DNA of 9,449 nucleotides, taken from assembly GCA_012728025.1 (NCBI GenBank), contig JAAYFX010000285.1, forward strand, positions 1 through 9,449, in the 5' to 3' direction. Below, one piece after another: positions 1 to 6,125 of the stretch. The notes beneath the pieces were generated by a model. It was not told the DNA's origin. It did not search any database and saw only the letters and a list, made by a program, of their open reading frames with translations. The position numbers and the translations under genes are program-made. This DNA comes from Clostridiales bacterium. Its GTDB lineage: Bacteria; Bacillota; Clostridia; Oscillospirales; Oscillospiraceae. Numbering within the stretch: position 1 is the first letter of the stretch; every line of letters begins with the position of its first letter.

Positions 1-497
1 CCTTTGATATGTGCGGGAACGCCAATTTCATGGATGACATCCGTAACCACAGCTTCAAGGTTCTCCGGCTGGGGCAGCATGGAAACCCCCTGCTTTGCAG
101 CAAGGCTTATGCTTCTTTGCCTCCTTGCGCTGGAAATCTGGCGCAGCCTGTCAAGCAGGGCGGGAACATCACAGGGCTTTGGCATAAAATAATAAGCCCC
201 AAGCTCTGCCGCCTCTTGTACAACATGGTCGTTGAAAAAACCGGATACTATTACAACAGCCGGCTTATGCTGCATCTGTGTTATCTTCTGGAGAACTCCC
301 AAACCGTCAAGTTTGGTAAGCACCAAATCCATTACAATAATCTCCGGATGCTTTTGCTCGATTAAGGCAAGGGTTTCAATGCCGTCTCCTGCTGTTCCGA
401 CTACGGTCATGTCCTCCTCTGAAGATATTGTGTCCGCCATCAGAAAACGAAAGTCTTCCCCCGAATCTGCAATCAGTACTCTTGTTTTGGTTTCCAT
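1..497 (-). CDS. spo0A: Spo0A, sporulation master response regulator (3' end outside window)
   Basis: Phosphorelay response regulator that switches cells into sporulation by binding 0A boxes. The 165 visible codons give an N-terminal receiver domain (about residues 4-122) with Asp11 at the end of beta-1, phospho-acceptor Asp57 in IIVMDLV, switch Ser85 in VIVSG, and Lys107 in PKPCD. A linker follows, then the opening of the DNA-binding effector domain, where NLEAVVTDVIHEIG and VPAHIKG (residues 146-166) are nearly diagnostic for Spo0A. About 100 residues of that domain lie beyond position 1. The ATG at 497 follows GGAGG with a suitable gap. Oddities: the second acidic residue of the usual Asp-Asp pair is Ser12, and the usual M-P after the phospho-acceptor segment is L-T (LVLTKLDG). 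The order spoIVB then spo0A on the same strand is the conserved Firmicutes arrangement and supports the call. Family identity is very secure; the functional effect of the changes is unknown. Confidence 0.95.
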   Translation of the reverse strand, partial: METKTRVLIADSGEDFRFLMADTISSEEDMTVVGTAGDGIETLALIEQKHPEIIVMDLVLTKLDGLGVLQKITQMQHKPAVVIVSGFFNDHVVQEAAELGAYYFMPKPCDVPALLDRLRQISSARRQRSISLAAKQGVSMLPQPENLEAVVTDVIHEIGVPAHIK

Positions 498-566
498 AAT
501 ATTTCCTCCGTTATTTTACAATTACGGCAGGCTGTCTCTGTATTTAAGCACAAACACCGTCAAACG

Positions 567-572
567 AGTATA
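567..572 (-). promoter_or_regulatory. candidate -10 element for spo0A
   Basis: Read on the minus strand this is TATACT, five of six matches to the sigma-A -10 consensus, about 70 bp upstream of the spo0A ATG. No good -35 lies at the right distance; TTGCAC (595-600) instead pairs with TAAATT (572-577) at 17 bp. A vegetative promoter here is plausible but not well determined. I saw no clear sigma-H promoter (AGGA/GAAT pattern). Confidence 0.3.
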
Positions 573-640
573 ATTTAACATATTATTTCGCAAAGTGCAA
601 CAAATAAGCATAAAATAATAATAGGTTTTCGTTTACATAA

Positions 641-657
641 TTCGACTTCTATCGACT
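641..657 (-). promoter_or_regulatory. tandem near-consensus Spo0A boxes
   Basis: On the minus strand the two heptamers are AGTCGAT (651-657) and AGTCGAA (641-647), with two and one mismatches to the 0A box TGTCGAA. They have the same orientation and are offset by exactly 10 bp, the one-helical-turn spacing expected for two Spo0A monomers bound side by side. They lie about 145-160 bp upstream of the spo0A start codon, so autoregulation is the natural reading. Confidence 0.5.
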
Positions 658-688
658 AATTCAGTGAATATACAATAATACGATTTCT

Positions 689-695
689 TTCGACA
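689..695 (-). promoter_or_regulatory. perfect Spo0A box
   Basis: On the minus strand this reads TGTCGAA, an exact 0A box, about 190 bp upstream of spo0A and in the same orientation as the tandem pair at 641-657. A single 7-mer can occur by chance, but an exact match in the spo0A upstream region next to two further boxes makes it credible. Confidence 0.6.
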
Positions 696-746
696 GCATC
701 TTATATTTTCTTTCATCAAATTTCTTCTCTTTGCAGCATTATTTGA

Positions 747-775
747 CGCACCGAAGGTTTGCCTCCTTCGGTGCG
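747..775 (-). terminator. hairpin terminator candidate after spoIVB
   Basis: A perfect 11-bp stem (747-757 with 765-775, CGCACCGAAGG) closes a 7-nt loop, 36 bp past the spoIVB stop. The following T tract in the minus-strand direction is poor (TCAAATAA), so termination may be partial, and the structure is almost symmetric with respect to strand. It is the only strong hairpin in the spacer. Confidence 0.5.
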
Positions 776-811
776 TTTATGCCTCGTCAAACTTCTTTTT
801 CCGGCTTTAAG

Positions 812-1849
812 TTAAGCCGCCGAGTCTATAAATGTGTTTTCACGGCTTGCAGCCGCCATCATATTCTCAATAGAGACACCAAAGCCCTTGCTTGGGTCAT
901 TGACCATAACGTGAGTAACAGCTCCGATTAGCATACCATTTTGTATTATAGGACTTCCGCTCATACCTTGCACTATACCGCCGGTGCGTTCAAGAAGCCC
1001 CTCATCCTTCACACAGAGCATAAGGCTTCTTCCCTCGTTGTCTCCCTTATACACCCTTGTTATCTCAACCCGAAACTCCTCAACTTCCTCTCCGCTCGTG
1101 TTACTTAAAATCGTTGCCTCGCCCAGCTCTATTTCATTTTCATTGGCAACGGGTATAGCCTTGGCTGAAGGCATCACGCTTCCATCGAGCTGACCGAAGA
1201 TTCCGCAATAGGTGTTCATTGTTATGCTGCCCCATATGCCGGAAGTATCAAAAGCGCCGCTAAGTTCACCCGGAGAGCCGGGACAACCTTTTATAATCCC
1301 TGTAATTGAGGATTTCAGTATACTGCCCCTGCCTAAAGGCAGAAGCACACCAGTATCAACATCATTTATACCATGTCCCAGACCGCCATACAAGCCTGTC
1401 TGAGGGTCAAAAAACGTGAGTGTGCCTATTCCCGCCACATTATCTCGCAGCCAAAGGCCGATTTCTGCCTCCCCGCTTCCCAAATACGGGCAAAGCTCCA
1501 GCGTAACAGCCTCTCCCTTCCGTAAAACCTTTATCTCAACAGTTTCATCTTTAAGGCTTGATATGGCAAGCTTCAAATCAGCCGCACTTTCAATCTTCTC
1601 TCCCCCCAGCTCCGTTATGAGGTCCCCTGGCAAAAGCCCCGCCAAAGCCGCCGGTGAAGGAGCGGCTCCGTTTTCTGTTCCCGACAGGCCGACCACCAGT
1701 GCCCCGTCTGTGAACATTTGTATGCCCACAGCCGTCCCCATAGGCACAAACTCCTGCCTTTTCTGAGCAAAAGCTTGAGAGCCTTGTGTCATTAAGCAAG
1801 CTGCCAAAAAAGCCGTTAAAAAAATCTTTGACCTATATTTAACCTTCAT
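812..1849 (-). CDS. spoIVB: SpoIVB, S55-family serine protease of the sigma-K checkpoint
   Basis: Forespore-made protease secreted into the space between forespore and mother cell, where in Bacillus it cleaves SpoIVFA and so releases SpoIVFB to process pro-sigma-K. The protein has one N-terminal membrane/signal segment (about residues 8-28), a PDZ domain (about 36-120, with LLPGDLITELGG), then the protease domain. The nucleophilic His is in GGLGHGI (His159) and the Ser in the trypsin-like GMSGSP motif (Ser297), followed by GAVTHVMVNDP and KGFG, a SpoIVB signature. I chose the ATG at 1849: GGGGGA sits 6 nt upstream, whereas the TTG at 1855 directly abuts it. At 345 residues it is clearly shorter than the Bacillus protein (about 425), chiefly because the stretch between membrane segment and PDZ is only about ten residues. 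spo0A lies downstream as usual; recN, often upstream in Firmicutes, is replaced here by a CBS-domain gene. Confidence 0.95.
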   Translation of the reverse strand: MKVKYRSKIFLTAFLAACLMTQGSQAFAQKRQEFVPMGTAVGIQMFTDGALVVGLSGTENGAAPSPAALAGLLPGDLITELGGEKIESAADLKLAISSLKDETVEIKVLRKGEAVTLELCPYLGSGEAEIGLWLRDNVAGIGTLTFFDPQTGLYGGLGHGINDVDTGVLLPLGRGSILKSSITGIIKGCPGSPGELSGAFDTSGIWGSITMNTYCGIFGQLDGSVMPSAKAIPVANENEIELGEATILSNTSGEEVEEFRVEITRVYKGDNEGRSLMLCVKDEGLLERTGGIVQGMSGSPIIQNGMLIGAVTHVMVNDPSKGFGVSIENMMAAASRENTFIDSAA

Positions 1850-2061
1850 TCCCAATCCCCCGTTTTTTATTTTTTTAAGCTATATCATTATGTTCTCTGG
1901 AGGAGAAAATAAAGATTAATTTCCGTAGCAAATTCTATCTTATTTACCTTTAGCTTAGTTTTTGTTTATTCTGCGGGAAAATCCGTGAAAAGGAAGTTTT
2001 AAGTATTCGGGTTTTTAAGCTTTTATAAAGTAAATTAAAAACAAAATTTACACAAAAAATG
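1850..2061. other. spoIVB upstream spacer
   Basis: An AT-rich gap of about 210 bp between spoIVB and the terminator of the CBS gene. On the minus strand CATAATG at 1886-1892 is one mismatch from the sigma-G -10 consensus and about 37 bp from the spoIVB start codon, which would suit this forespore gene. I could not find a matching GHATR -35 at 17-18 bp. No coding sequence is supported. Confidence 0.35.
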
Positions 2062-2103
2062 AAAAGCGCGCCAAAACAAGCTTTCTTGCCATGACGCGCT
2101 TTT
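2062..2103 (-). terminator. terminator of the CBS-domain gene
   Basis: The arms AAAAGCGCG (2062-2070) and CGCGCTTTT (2095-2103) form a 9-bp stem, extended inside by a CAAG/CTTG helix (2077-2080 with 2085-2088). In the minus direction it is followed by a T-rich run (CATTTTTTG). It begins 11 bp past the stop codon and should separate this gene from spoIVB. Confidence 0.85.
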
Positions 2104-2114
2104 AAAGTCCCTTG

Positions 2115-2543
2115 CTACTTCTTACGAAAGTTTGAGGATATTTCGCACAGCGCCTCTGCCGCTTCCATATCGTATTCGCTGTTTCTTGCTATATCACTCA
2201 GCGCTACAATACCAACCAAAACACCGTTGTCCGTAACGGGAATTCTTCTGACCTGACACTCTCCCATTCTTTCTGTCACCTTTGTGGCGCTGTCAAAGGG
2301 CGATAAAGTGACAAGACTGCGGGACATTATCTCACCAACCCTGACATCTTGCGGGTTTGTGTCTGACGCAACACAGCGCAGCACTATATCCCTGTCGGTA
2401 ATTATCCCCTTTAGCCTGCCCTTTTCACCGTGTACCGGCAAGGCTCCTATGTTGTTTCTTTTAAGCAGTCTTGCGGCGGCGGTCACAGGCTCATCCTCGC
2501 CTATGGAAATAACTCTTTCTGTCATAATGTCGCTGACGTACAT
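2115..2543 (-). CDS. small protein of two CBS domains
   Basis: A cytoplasmic protein of 142 residues consisting almost only of a CBS pair (Bateman module). Domain 1 covers about residues 5-60, with NIGALPV and GIITDRDIVLR; domain 2 about 70-122, with RRIPV and GIVALSDIAR. Such modules bind adenine nucleotides or related ligands and usually act as sensors; the partner or ligand cannot be read from sequence. A short acidic tail (EYDMEAAEALCE) follows. I chose the ATG at 2543 because GGAGGT (2551-2556) lies 7 nt upstream; a longer frame from 2582 would place that site inside the coding region. The gene seems to be a single transcription unit, with a sigma-A-like promoter at 2741-2768, a leader of about 190 nt and a strong terminator. 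It is not a known member of the spoIVB-spo0A neighbourhood, so its function there is unclear. Confidence 0.9.
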   Translation of the reverse strand: MYVSDIMTERVISIGEDEPVTAAARLLKRNNIGALPVHGEKGRLKGIITDRDIVLRCVASDTNPQDVRVGEIMSRSLVTLSPFDSATKVTERMGECQVRRIPVTDNGVLVGIVALSDIARNSEYDMEAAEALCEISSNFRKK

Positions 2544-2734
2544 ATTATTAACCTCCATTTGCCCCACGGGCAGATAATCCATTAAACATTTCTATAAACA
2601 GAAGCTATATGGATATATGCCTCGCCTGCCGGCAGGTCTGTTTAAACTTAAGCCGGCGCTGACCTTTCACGCCGGATTTCTTGTATTGCTAATTCATATT
2701 TAAGCCGGCAAAACAAGTATCGTCCTTTTCATGT
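2544..2734 (-). other. structured 5' leader of the CBS gene, possible regulatory RNA
   Basis: The stretch between the predicted start of transcription and the CBS start codon is rich in GC inverted repeats standing out from AT-rich DNA: GCCGGC at 2704-2709, a 6-bp CCGGCG/CGCCGG stem (2653-2658 with 2670-2675), a 12-bp palindrome CCTGCCGGCAGG (2625-2636), and a small GCCC/GGGC hairpin (2561-2571) directly before the ribosome binding site. It resembles no riboswitch class I can recognise. The 2653-2675 hairpin could instead end spoIIP readthrough. Confidence 0.35.
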
Positions 2735-2740
2735 GTAAAT

Positions 2741-2768
2741 ATTCTAAAGTTTTATAAGAATATGTAAA
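2741..2768 (-). promoter_or_regulatory. sigma-A-like promoter for the CBS gene
   Basis: On the minus strand TTTACA (2763-2768) and TAGAAT (2741-2746) each match the vegetative consensus at five of six positions, with a 16-bp spacer. It lies between the end of spoIIP and the CBS gene, predicting a transcript start near 2734. Confidence 0.5.
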
Positions 2769-2841
2769 TAAACCGGAAAAACTTCTTGCTTTGCTCCTAT
2801 ATTTAAATGTATAATAAGAAAAAAATAGAAATTTGCTGAAA

Positions 2842-3873
2842 TTAATCCGAAACCTCAAGGTTTTTCAAGGCAGGGCCGGCAGCATCGGCAAAAAGCCTTA
2901 TGGCCTTAAGGGCTTCCTCAAGGGTGTTTCCGCTGCTGCCTACCTCAATGATAAGTGAGCCTGTTGTAAGCTGCTGATTATAACGCTCCTTTTTCACCGC
3001 AATCGGCCTTGCGAGGGTGGGGTATTTATCCACCACAGCAGACTGTAAATATAAGGCAAACTTCAAGTTTTCAATATAATTTGCATGGGGCAGGCCGTTT
3101 TCCCCCGTACCAACCAACAACATAAGCTGAGCACTTGCTTTTCCATCGCTTTCCGCAAGGGTTTTATAAACCGTATCGCCGCTGCCAATGGCATCCCTGT
3201 GTATATCAAGCACAACGGATATATCAGGGTTCTCACTTAAGTGCCTCGAAATGGCCTCGGCACTTCTGGCATAGCTTCCGGTATAGCTTGGATAATCATA
3301 AATTTCCCTGTCGTGTATAACCACAAGCCCATAGCTTTCTAAGCAGGCAGTAAGCTCGTCCCCAACCCTTACAACATTATAACGGGTATCCTCCGTCCTT
3401 GACGGGTCCGAGGGTATATATCGGTCATTACCTTCCGGTGTATAAGCTTCACTGCCATGGGTATGTATTATAAGCACCTGTGCCCCCTGCTGTGCCAACT
3501 TAACTGATGGCCCTTGAGAAAGCAGCACTCCCAAGTCAAAATCATAGCTTGTGTCGTTCGTGATAACAAGCCCGCCCTCTATGGTCGTCGGAAGTATTAC
3601 TGTGCCTTCCTCTGAAGTTTCGGTCTTTTTCTCTGGTATCTTCACCTCGGAGGGGAAAGGGGGAAATGCCGTTAAGGTCTTATATCCTTCCCCGCTGTTT
3701 TCTGCGGCTTGCCTTCCCTGCTGCTCATCTTGCTTTTTCTCATTTCTTTCTGTGCCTTCTCCGGTAAGTAGGCTAAGGTGGCTCATTATCTCAGGATTTT
3801 CTTTTAAGCTCATAACGAGGTAAAGCCCTATCAACATGATGAGCATTATAAATATAGTCTTTTTGGTATCCAA
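2842..3873 (-). CDS. spoIIP: SpoIIP, engulfment peptidoglycan amidase/endopeptidase
   Basis: Membrane-anchored hydrolase that, with SpoIID and SpoIIM, degrades septal peptidoglycan so the mother cell membrane can migrate around the forespore. The 343-residue protein has an N-terminal membrane segment (about residues 6-22), a charged Lys/Glu/Gln-rich spacer (about 38-65), and the SpoIIP catalytic domain (about 130-335). Signature blocks are VLIIHTHGSEAYTP (133-146, metal-ligand His), NVVRVGDEL (166-174), YPSYTGSYARS (194-204), VLDIHRDA (221-228) and SLIIEVGSSGNTLEEA (306-321, with the conserved Glu310). The start is a TTG at 3873, seven bases after GGAGG; the next in-frame ATG would cut into the membrane segment. 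Bacillus SpoIIP is longer (about 400). gpr, often immediately upstream of spoIIP, is not there: upstream lies the long divergent spacer. A weak sigma-E-like match (GAATAGG at 3976-3982, CATAAGTA at 3954-3961, 14 bp apart) might drive it. Confidence 0.95.
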   Translation of the reverse strand: MDTKKTIFIMLIMLIGLYLVMSLKENPEIMSHLSLLTGEGTERNEKKQDEQQGRQAAENSGEGYKTLTAFPPFPSEVKIPEKKTETSEEGTVILPTTIEGGLVITNDTSYDFDLGVLLSQGPSVKLAQQGAQVLIIHTHGSEAYTPEGNDRYIPSDPSRTEDTRYNVVRVGDELTACLESYGLVVIHDREIYDYPSYTGSYARSAEAISRHLSENPDISVVLDIHRDAIGSGDTVYKTLAESDGKASAQLMLLVGTGENGLPHANYIENLKFALYLQSAVVDKYPTLARPIAVKKERYNQQLTTGSLIIEVGSSGNTLEEALKAIRLFADAAGPALKNLEVSD

Positions 3874-4369
3874 ATTCCCGCCTCCTTTGCTTCATTTAAT
3901 CAGCTAAAGCTTACTCCCTTGCTTTAGACAGCTCCTTTTTAAAATATCATTTATACTTATGCTTAAGACCCGCGCCCTATTCCGAAGGCGGGTTGCTCCC
4001 CAGCGCCTCTCTTTGGTTCTGAGGGCAAAAAACCGTAAAGCTTGGCCACGAACTTACAAAAACGATTTACATAATGCAAAATTATTGACAACCTTCTTGC
4101 ATTTCTCATGGCTTGCCCCCTAGGTCGGCTGTCAAATGCCCAATAATCATGGCAATGCGCACATACAATATTTTGTACTTAAGCCCTGAAATACCAGTGT
4201 TTTCAAGGCATATCTTGCGCATATGTTTATATTACCCCATTTCATTTATGTCATTTTGTACAAATTTGCTATTGAAATTTAGGCATCAAAATGAATATAA
4301 TTATGTCACAAGATGAAAATGCCCCTACTTACATCCGATAACGTAGGAATTTTGAACTGGGAGCGTATT
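3874..4369. other. 496-bp divergent spacer between spoIIP and the wall hydrolase
   Basis: I see no supported gene here on either strand. It holds a sigma-E-like promoter facing right (4141-4169), a weak one facing left (3954-3982), a 6-bp GC stem ACCCGC/GCGGGT (3968-3973 with 3988-3993), and a 7-bp CTAAAGC/GCTTTAG hairpin (3904-3910 with 3921-3927) in the spoIIP leader. All genes point away from this spacer, yet it has no DnaA-box cluster, so it does not look like an origin. It is long for a bacterial promoter region and could hide a small RNA. Confidence 0.5.
4141..4169 (+). promoter_or_regulatory. sigma-E-like promoter toward the wall hydrolase
   Basis: CATACAAT (4162-4169) matches the mother-cell sigma-E -10 consensus CATACAHT at all eight positions. 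Fourteen bases upstream, CAATAAT (4141-4147) matches the -35 KMATATT at five of seven. The spacing is right for sigma-E. It predicts a leader of roughly 190 nt before the hydrolase start codon. Confidence 0.45.
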
Positions 4370-5245
4370 ATGAAACATAGGCTAAAATCTAAAATTTCAA
4401 TAATATGCGCTGTATGTTTGCTTTTTTGTATAGCGGTCGGCTTTGCCGGCGCATATGCCGTCAATGAAACGGAATATGACGAGCCGGATTTTGACGCTGC
4501 TGAAATACCCTTGTACATAAACGGCATCAAAGTTGCCGACGGAGTTAAGGTTTTTGACACAACCTATGTCTCCCTTCGCGCATTCGTAGAATTTGTTGGA
4601 GAGCAAACAGACATCGCATGGGACGAGGAAACAAGCACTGTTACTGTCACCTGTGAGGGACTTGAGCTTAATGCCACAAGCGGCTCAACTTACCTCAGCG
4701 CTAACGGGCGCTGCTTCTACATTCCCTACGGCATTCTTAACATAAACGGCTCCATTTCGGTGCCTGTGCGTGAGATTGCCAAAGTTTTTTCTGTGGACAT
4801 TGAATGGGACGAGGAAAACTCCTCTGTTAGCATTTGTGCAGACGAGCCTTCCATCATCGAAGGCGGCGATGACTTTTATAACCTTGATGACCTATACTGG
4901 CTTGCCCGCCTCATAAATGCCGAGTCGGGAAACCAGCCCATGGACGGCAAAATTGCTGTTGGCAATGTGGTAATAAACCGTGTTGAAGACCCCAGTTGCC
5001 CTGACAGTATTTACAGCGTAATCTTTGACAAAAGATATGGCGTACAGTTTAGCGTAACTGAAACTGGCGGTATATACGCAGAGCCAAATGATGAATCTTT
5101 GATTGCCGCAAAAATCTGCCTTGAGGGCTACAATATTGTTGATGAGTGCATTTATTTCGTAAACCCCGAAATAGGCGCCTACTCATGGTTCATGCAAAAC
5201 AGGGTTTATGTTGCCACCATTGGCGAACACGATTTCTACGCATAG
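4370..5245 (+). CDS. exported SleB/CwlJ-like cell wall hydrolase with copper-amine-oxidase-like stalk
   Basis: A 291-residue exported protein. It starts with a signal peptide or anchor (Lys/Arg-rich 1-8, hydrophobic 9-29, possible cleavage after AYA at 30). Two copper-amine-oxidase N-terminal-like beta repeats follow: residues 47-94 (PLYINGIKV, YVSLRAFVEFVG, IAWDEETSTVTV) and 108-156 (ISVPVREIAKVF, IEWDEENSSVSI); such repeats probably bind the wall. The C-terminal part (about 174-291) is a Hydrolase_2 domain, with LARLINAESGNQP holding the likely catalytic Glu185, then AVGNVVINRV, QFSV and IYFVNPE. SleB and CwlJ relatives cleave spore-cortex glycan, so a spore role is likely but a vegetative one cannot be excluded. 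The ATG at 4370 was chosen because GGGAG lies 6 nt before it and it opens directly on the signal peptide; an upstream ATG at 4313 adds 19 unlikely residues. It is followed by its own strong terminator. Confidence 0.88.
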   Translation: MKHRLKSKISIICAVCLLFCIAVGFAGAYAVNETEYDEPDFDAAEIPLYINGIKVADGVKVFDTTYVSLRAFVEFVGEQTDIAWDEETSTVTVTCEGLELNATSGSTYLSANGRCFYIPYGILNINGSISVPVREIAKVFSVDIEWDEENSSVSICADEPSIIEGGDDFYNLDDLYWLARLINAESGNQPMDGKIAVGNVVINRVEDPSCPDSIYSVIFDKRYGVQFSVTETGGIYAEPNDESLIAAKICLEGYNIVDECIYFVNPEIGAYSWFMQNRVYVATIGEHDFYA

Positions 5246-5272
5246 ATATTTACTTGCGAAAAAAATTATGTT

Positions 5273-5316
5273 ATAGTTGCAGGGTGTACCAAAAGGTATG
5301 CGCTGCAACTATTTTA
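5273..5316 (+). terminator. terminator of the wall hydrolase gene
   Basis: A 10-bp perfect outer stem, ATAGTTGCAG (5273-5282) with CTGCAACTAT (5303-5312), continues after one mismatch into a further 7-bp helix with two G-U pairs and an AAAA loop. TTTTAATTAATT follows at once. It stands 27 bp past the stop codon and isolates this gene from rsmG. Confidence 0.9.
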
Positions 5317-5367
5317 ATTAATTGCCTTCGGAGCAAAAACATATATGACCGTGATTGAGAGGTATAA

Positions 5368-6069
5368 ATGCTTTCTATATTAAAAGATGGCTTTAAAGAG
5401 CTGTCCCTTGGGTTTACAGATGAGGCCGCCCGCAAATTTCAGCTATATTATGACTATCTCACCCAGCGAAACACTGTAATGAACCTTACCGCCATAAATG
5501 GCGAAGCCGATACCGCACGATTGCACTTTCTCGATTGTGCGGCTCTTTGCAATATCTATCCCTTCTCCGGCAAATCCGTCATAGATATAGGAACCGGTGC
5601 CGGCTTCCCCGGTCTTCCCCTTAAAATTACCGAACCGTCTATTGAACTTTGCCTTCTTGACGGAACAAAAAAACGGGTGGACTTTTTGCAGGAGACCTGC
5701 CAAATCCTTGATTTTCCCGATGTCCGTTGTCTTTACGAGCGGGCTGAAAATGCCGCAGTGGATATAGGCGGCAGCTTTGATGTGGCCGTTTCCCGTGCTG
5801 TGGCACGTTTAAACATCCTTTGTGAGCTTTGCCTGCCCTTTGTTCATGTAGGCGGTGTGTTTATAGCCATGAAAGGTCCGAACTGCGAGGAGGAGCTTTT
5901 AGAGGCCTCAAACGCCATTTCCATTCTTGGGGGCGGCGGAGCAAAAATTGAAAAATACCAAATCCCCGAAACGGATATAATACACAGTGCGGTTGTTATA
6001 AAAAAATTAAGACCGACTCCCCCCGTCTACCCCCGTAATTTCGGGCAGATAAAAAAGCAGCCTCTTTAA
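5368..6069 (+). CDS. rsmG: RsmG, 16S rRNA (guanine-527-N7) methyltransferase
   Basis: Cytoplasmic SAM-dependent enzyme that methylates G527 (E. coli numbering) in the decoding region of 16S rRNA; its loss gives low-level streptomycin resistance in several bacteria. The 233-residue length is normal for the family. Visible motifs are MNLTAI (38-43), the SAM-binding loop DIGTGAGFPGLPL (73-85), the acidic end of beta-2 in LLDGTKKRVDFL (96-107), RAEN (125-128), SRAVA (142-146), the MKG motif (168-170), and the typical C-terminus YPRNFG with KKQPL. AGAGG lies 5 nt before the ATG at 5368. It is not next to mnmG or mnmE, its frequent partners near the origin in other Firmicutes. glnN starts 56 bp downstream with no hairpin between, so the two may share a transcript. 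No strong promoter is visible in the 50 bp after the preceding terminator. Confidence 0.95.
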   Translation: MLSILKDGFKELSLGFTDEAARKFQLYYDYLTQRNTVMNLTAINGEADTARLHFLDCAALCNIYPFSGKSVIDIGTGAGFPGLPLKITEPSIELCLLDGTKKRVDFLQETCQILDFPDVRCLYERAENAAVDIGGSFDVAVSRAVARLNILCELCLPFVHVGGVFIAMKGPNCEEELLEASNAISILGGGGAKIEKYQIPETDIIHSAVVIKKLRPTPPVYPRNFGQIKKQPL

Positions 6070-6125
6070 AACCATATAAAAACAACGCTTCCGTACCTAG
6101 ATTTTCGGGGGCATGGAGGAAAAAG

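Larger units (their letters stand above)
498..811. other. spo0A-spoIVB intergenic region, no gene seen
   Basis: This AT-rich spacer of 314 bp holds a terminator-like hairpin (747-775), three Spo0A-box-like heptamers (641-695) and a possible -10 element (567-572). The short open frames that cross it have no ribosome binding site and no recognisable product. The arrangement implies that spo0A is transcribed from its own promoter as well as any readthrough from spoIVB. Confidence 0.6.

Noticed and set aside
9..573. Open plus-strand frames opposite spo0A
   Set aside because: They lack ribosome binding sites and recognisable products; the minus-strand frame encodes an unmistakable Spo0A.
1886..1892. 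Sigma-G -10-like CATAATG upstream of spoIVB
   Set aside because: No matching -35 at the needed distance, so it is not listed as a promoter, only mentioned in the spacer entry.
4085..4090. Perfect TTGACA in the divergent spacer
   Set aside because: The bases 17 bp downstream are ATGGCT, and no acceptable -10 lies at 16-18 bp.
4113..4316. A 67-codon plus-strand open frame in the divergent spacer
   Set aside because: No ribosome binding site, no family resemblance, and it runs through the predicted sigma-E promoter.
3874..4369. Replication origin, suggested by divergent gene direction and nearby rsmG
   Set aside because: No cluster of DnaA boxes, and no dnaA, rpmH, mnmG or mnmE gene nearby.
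6098..6107. TAGATTTTCG before glnN repeats a 10-mer found at 8268-8277 in the glnN terminator
   Set aside because: Only ten bases, without the palindrome partner at the first site; probably chance.
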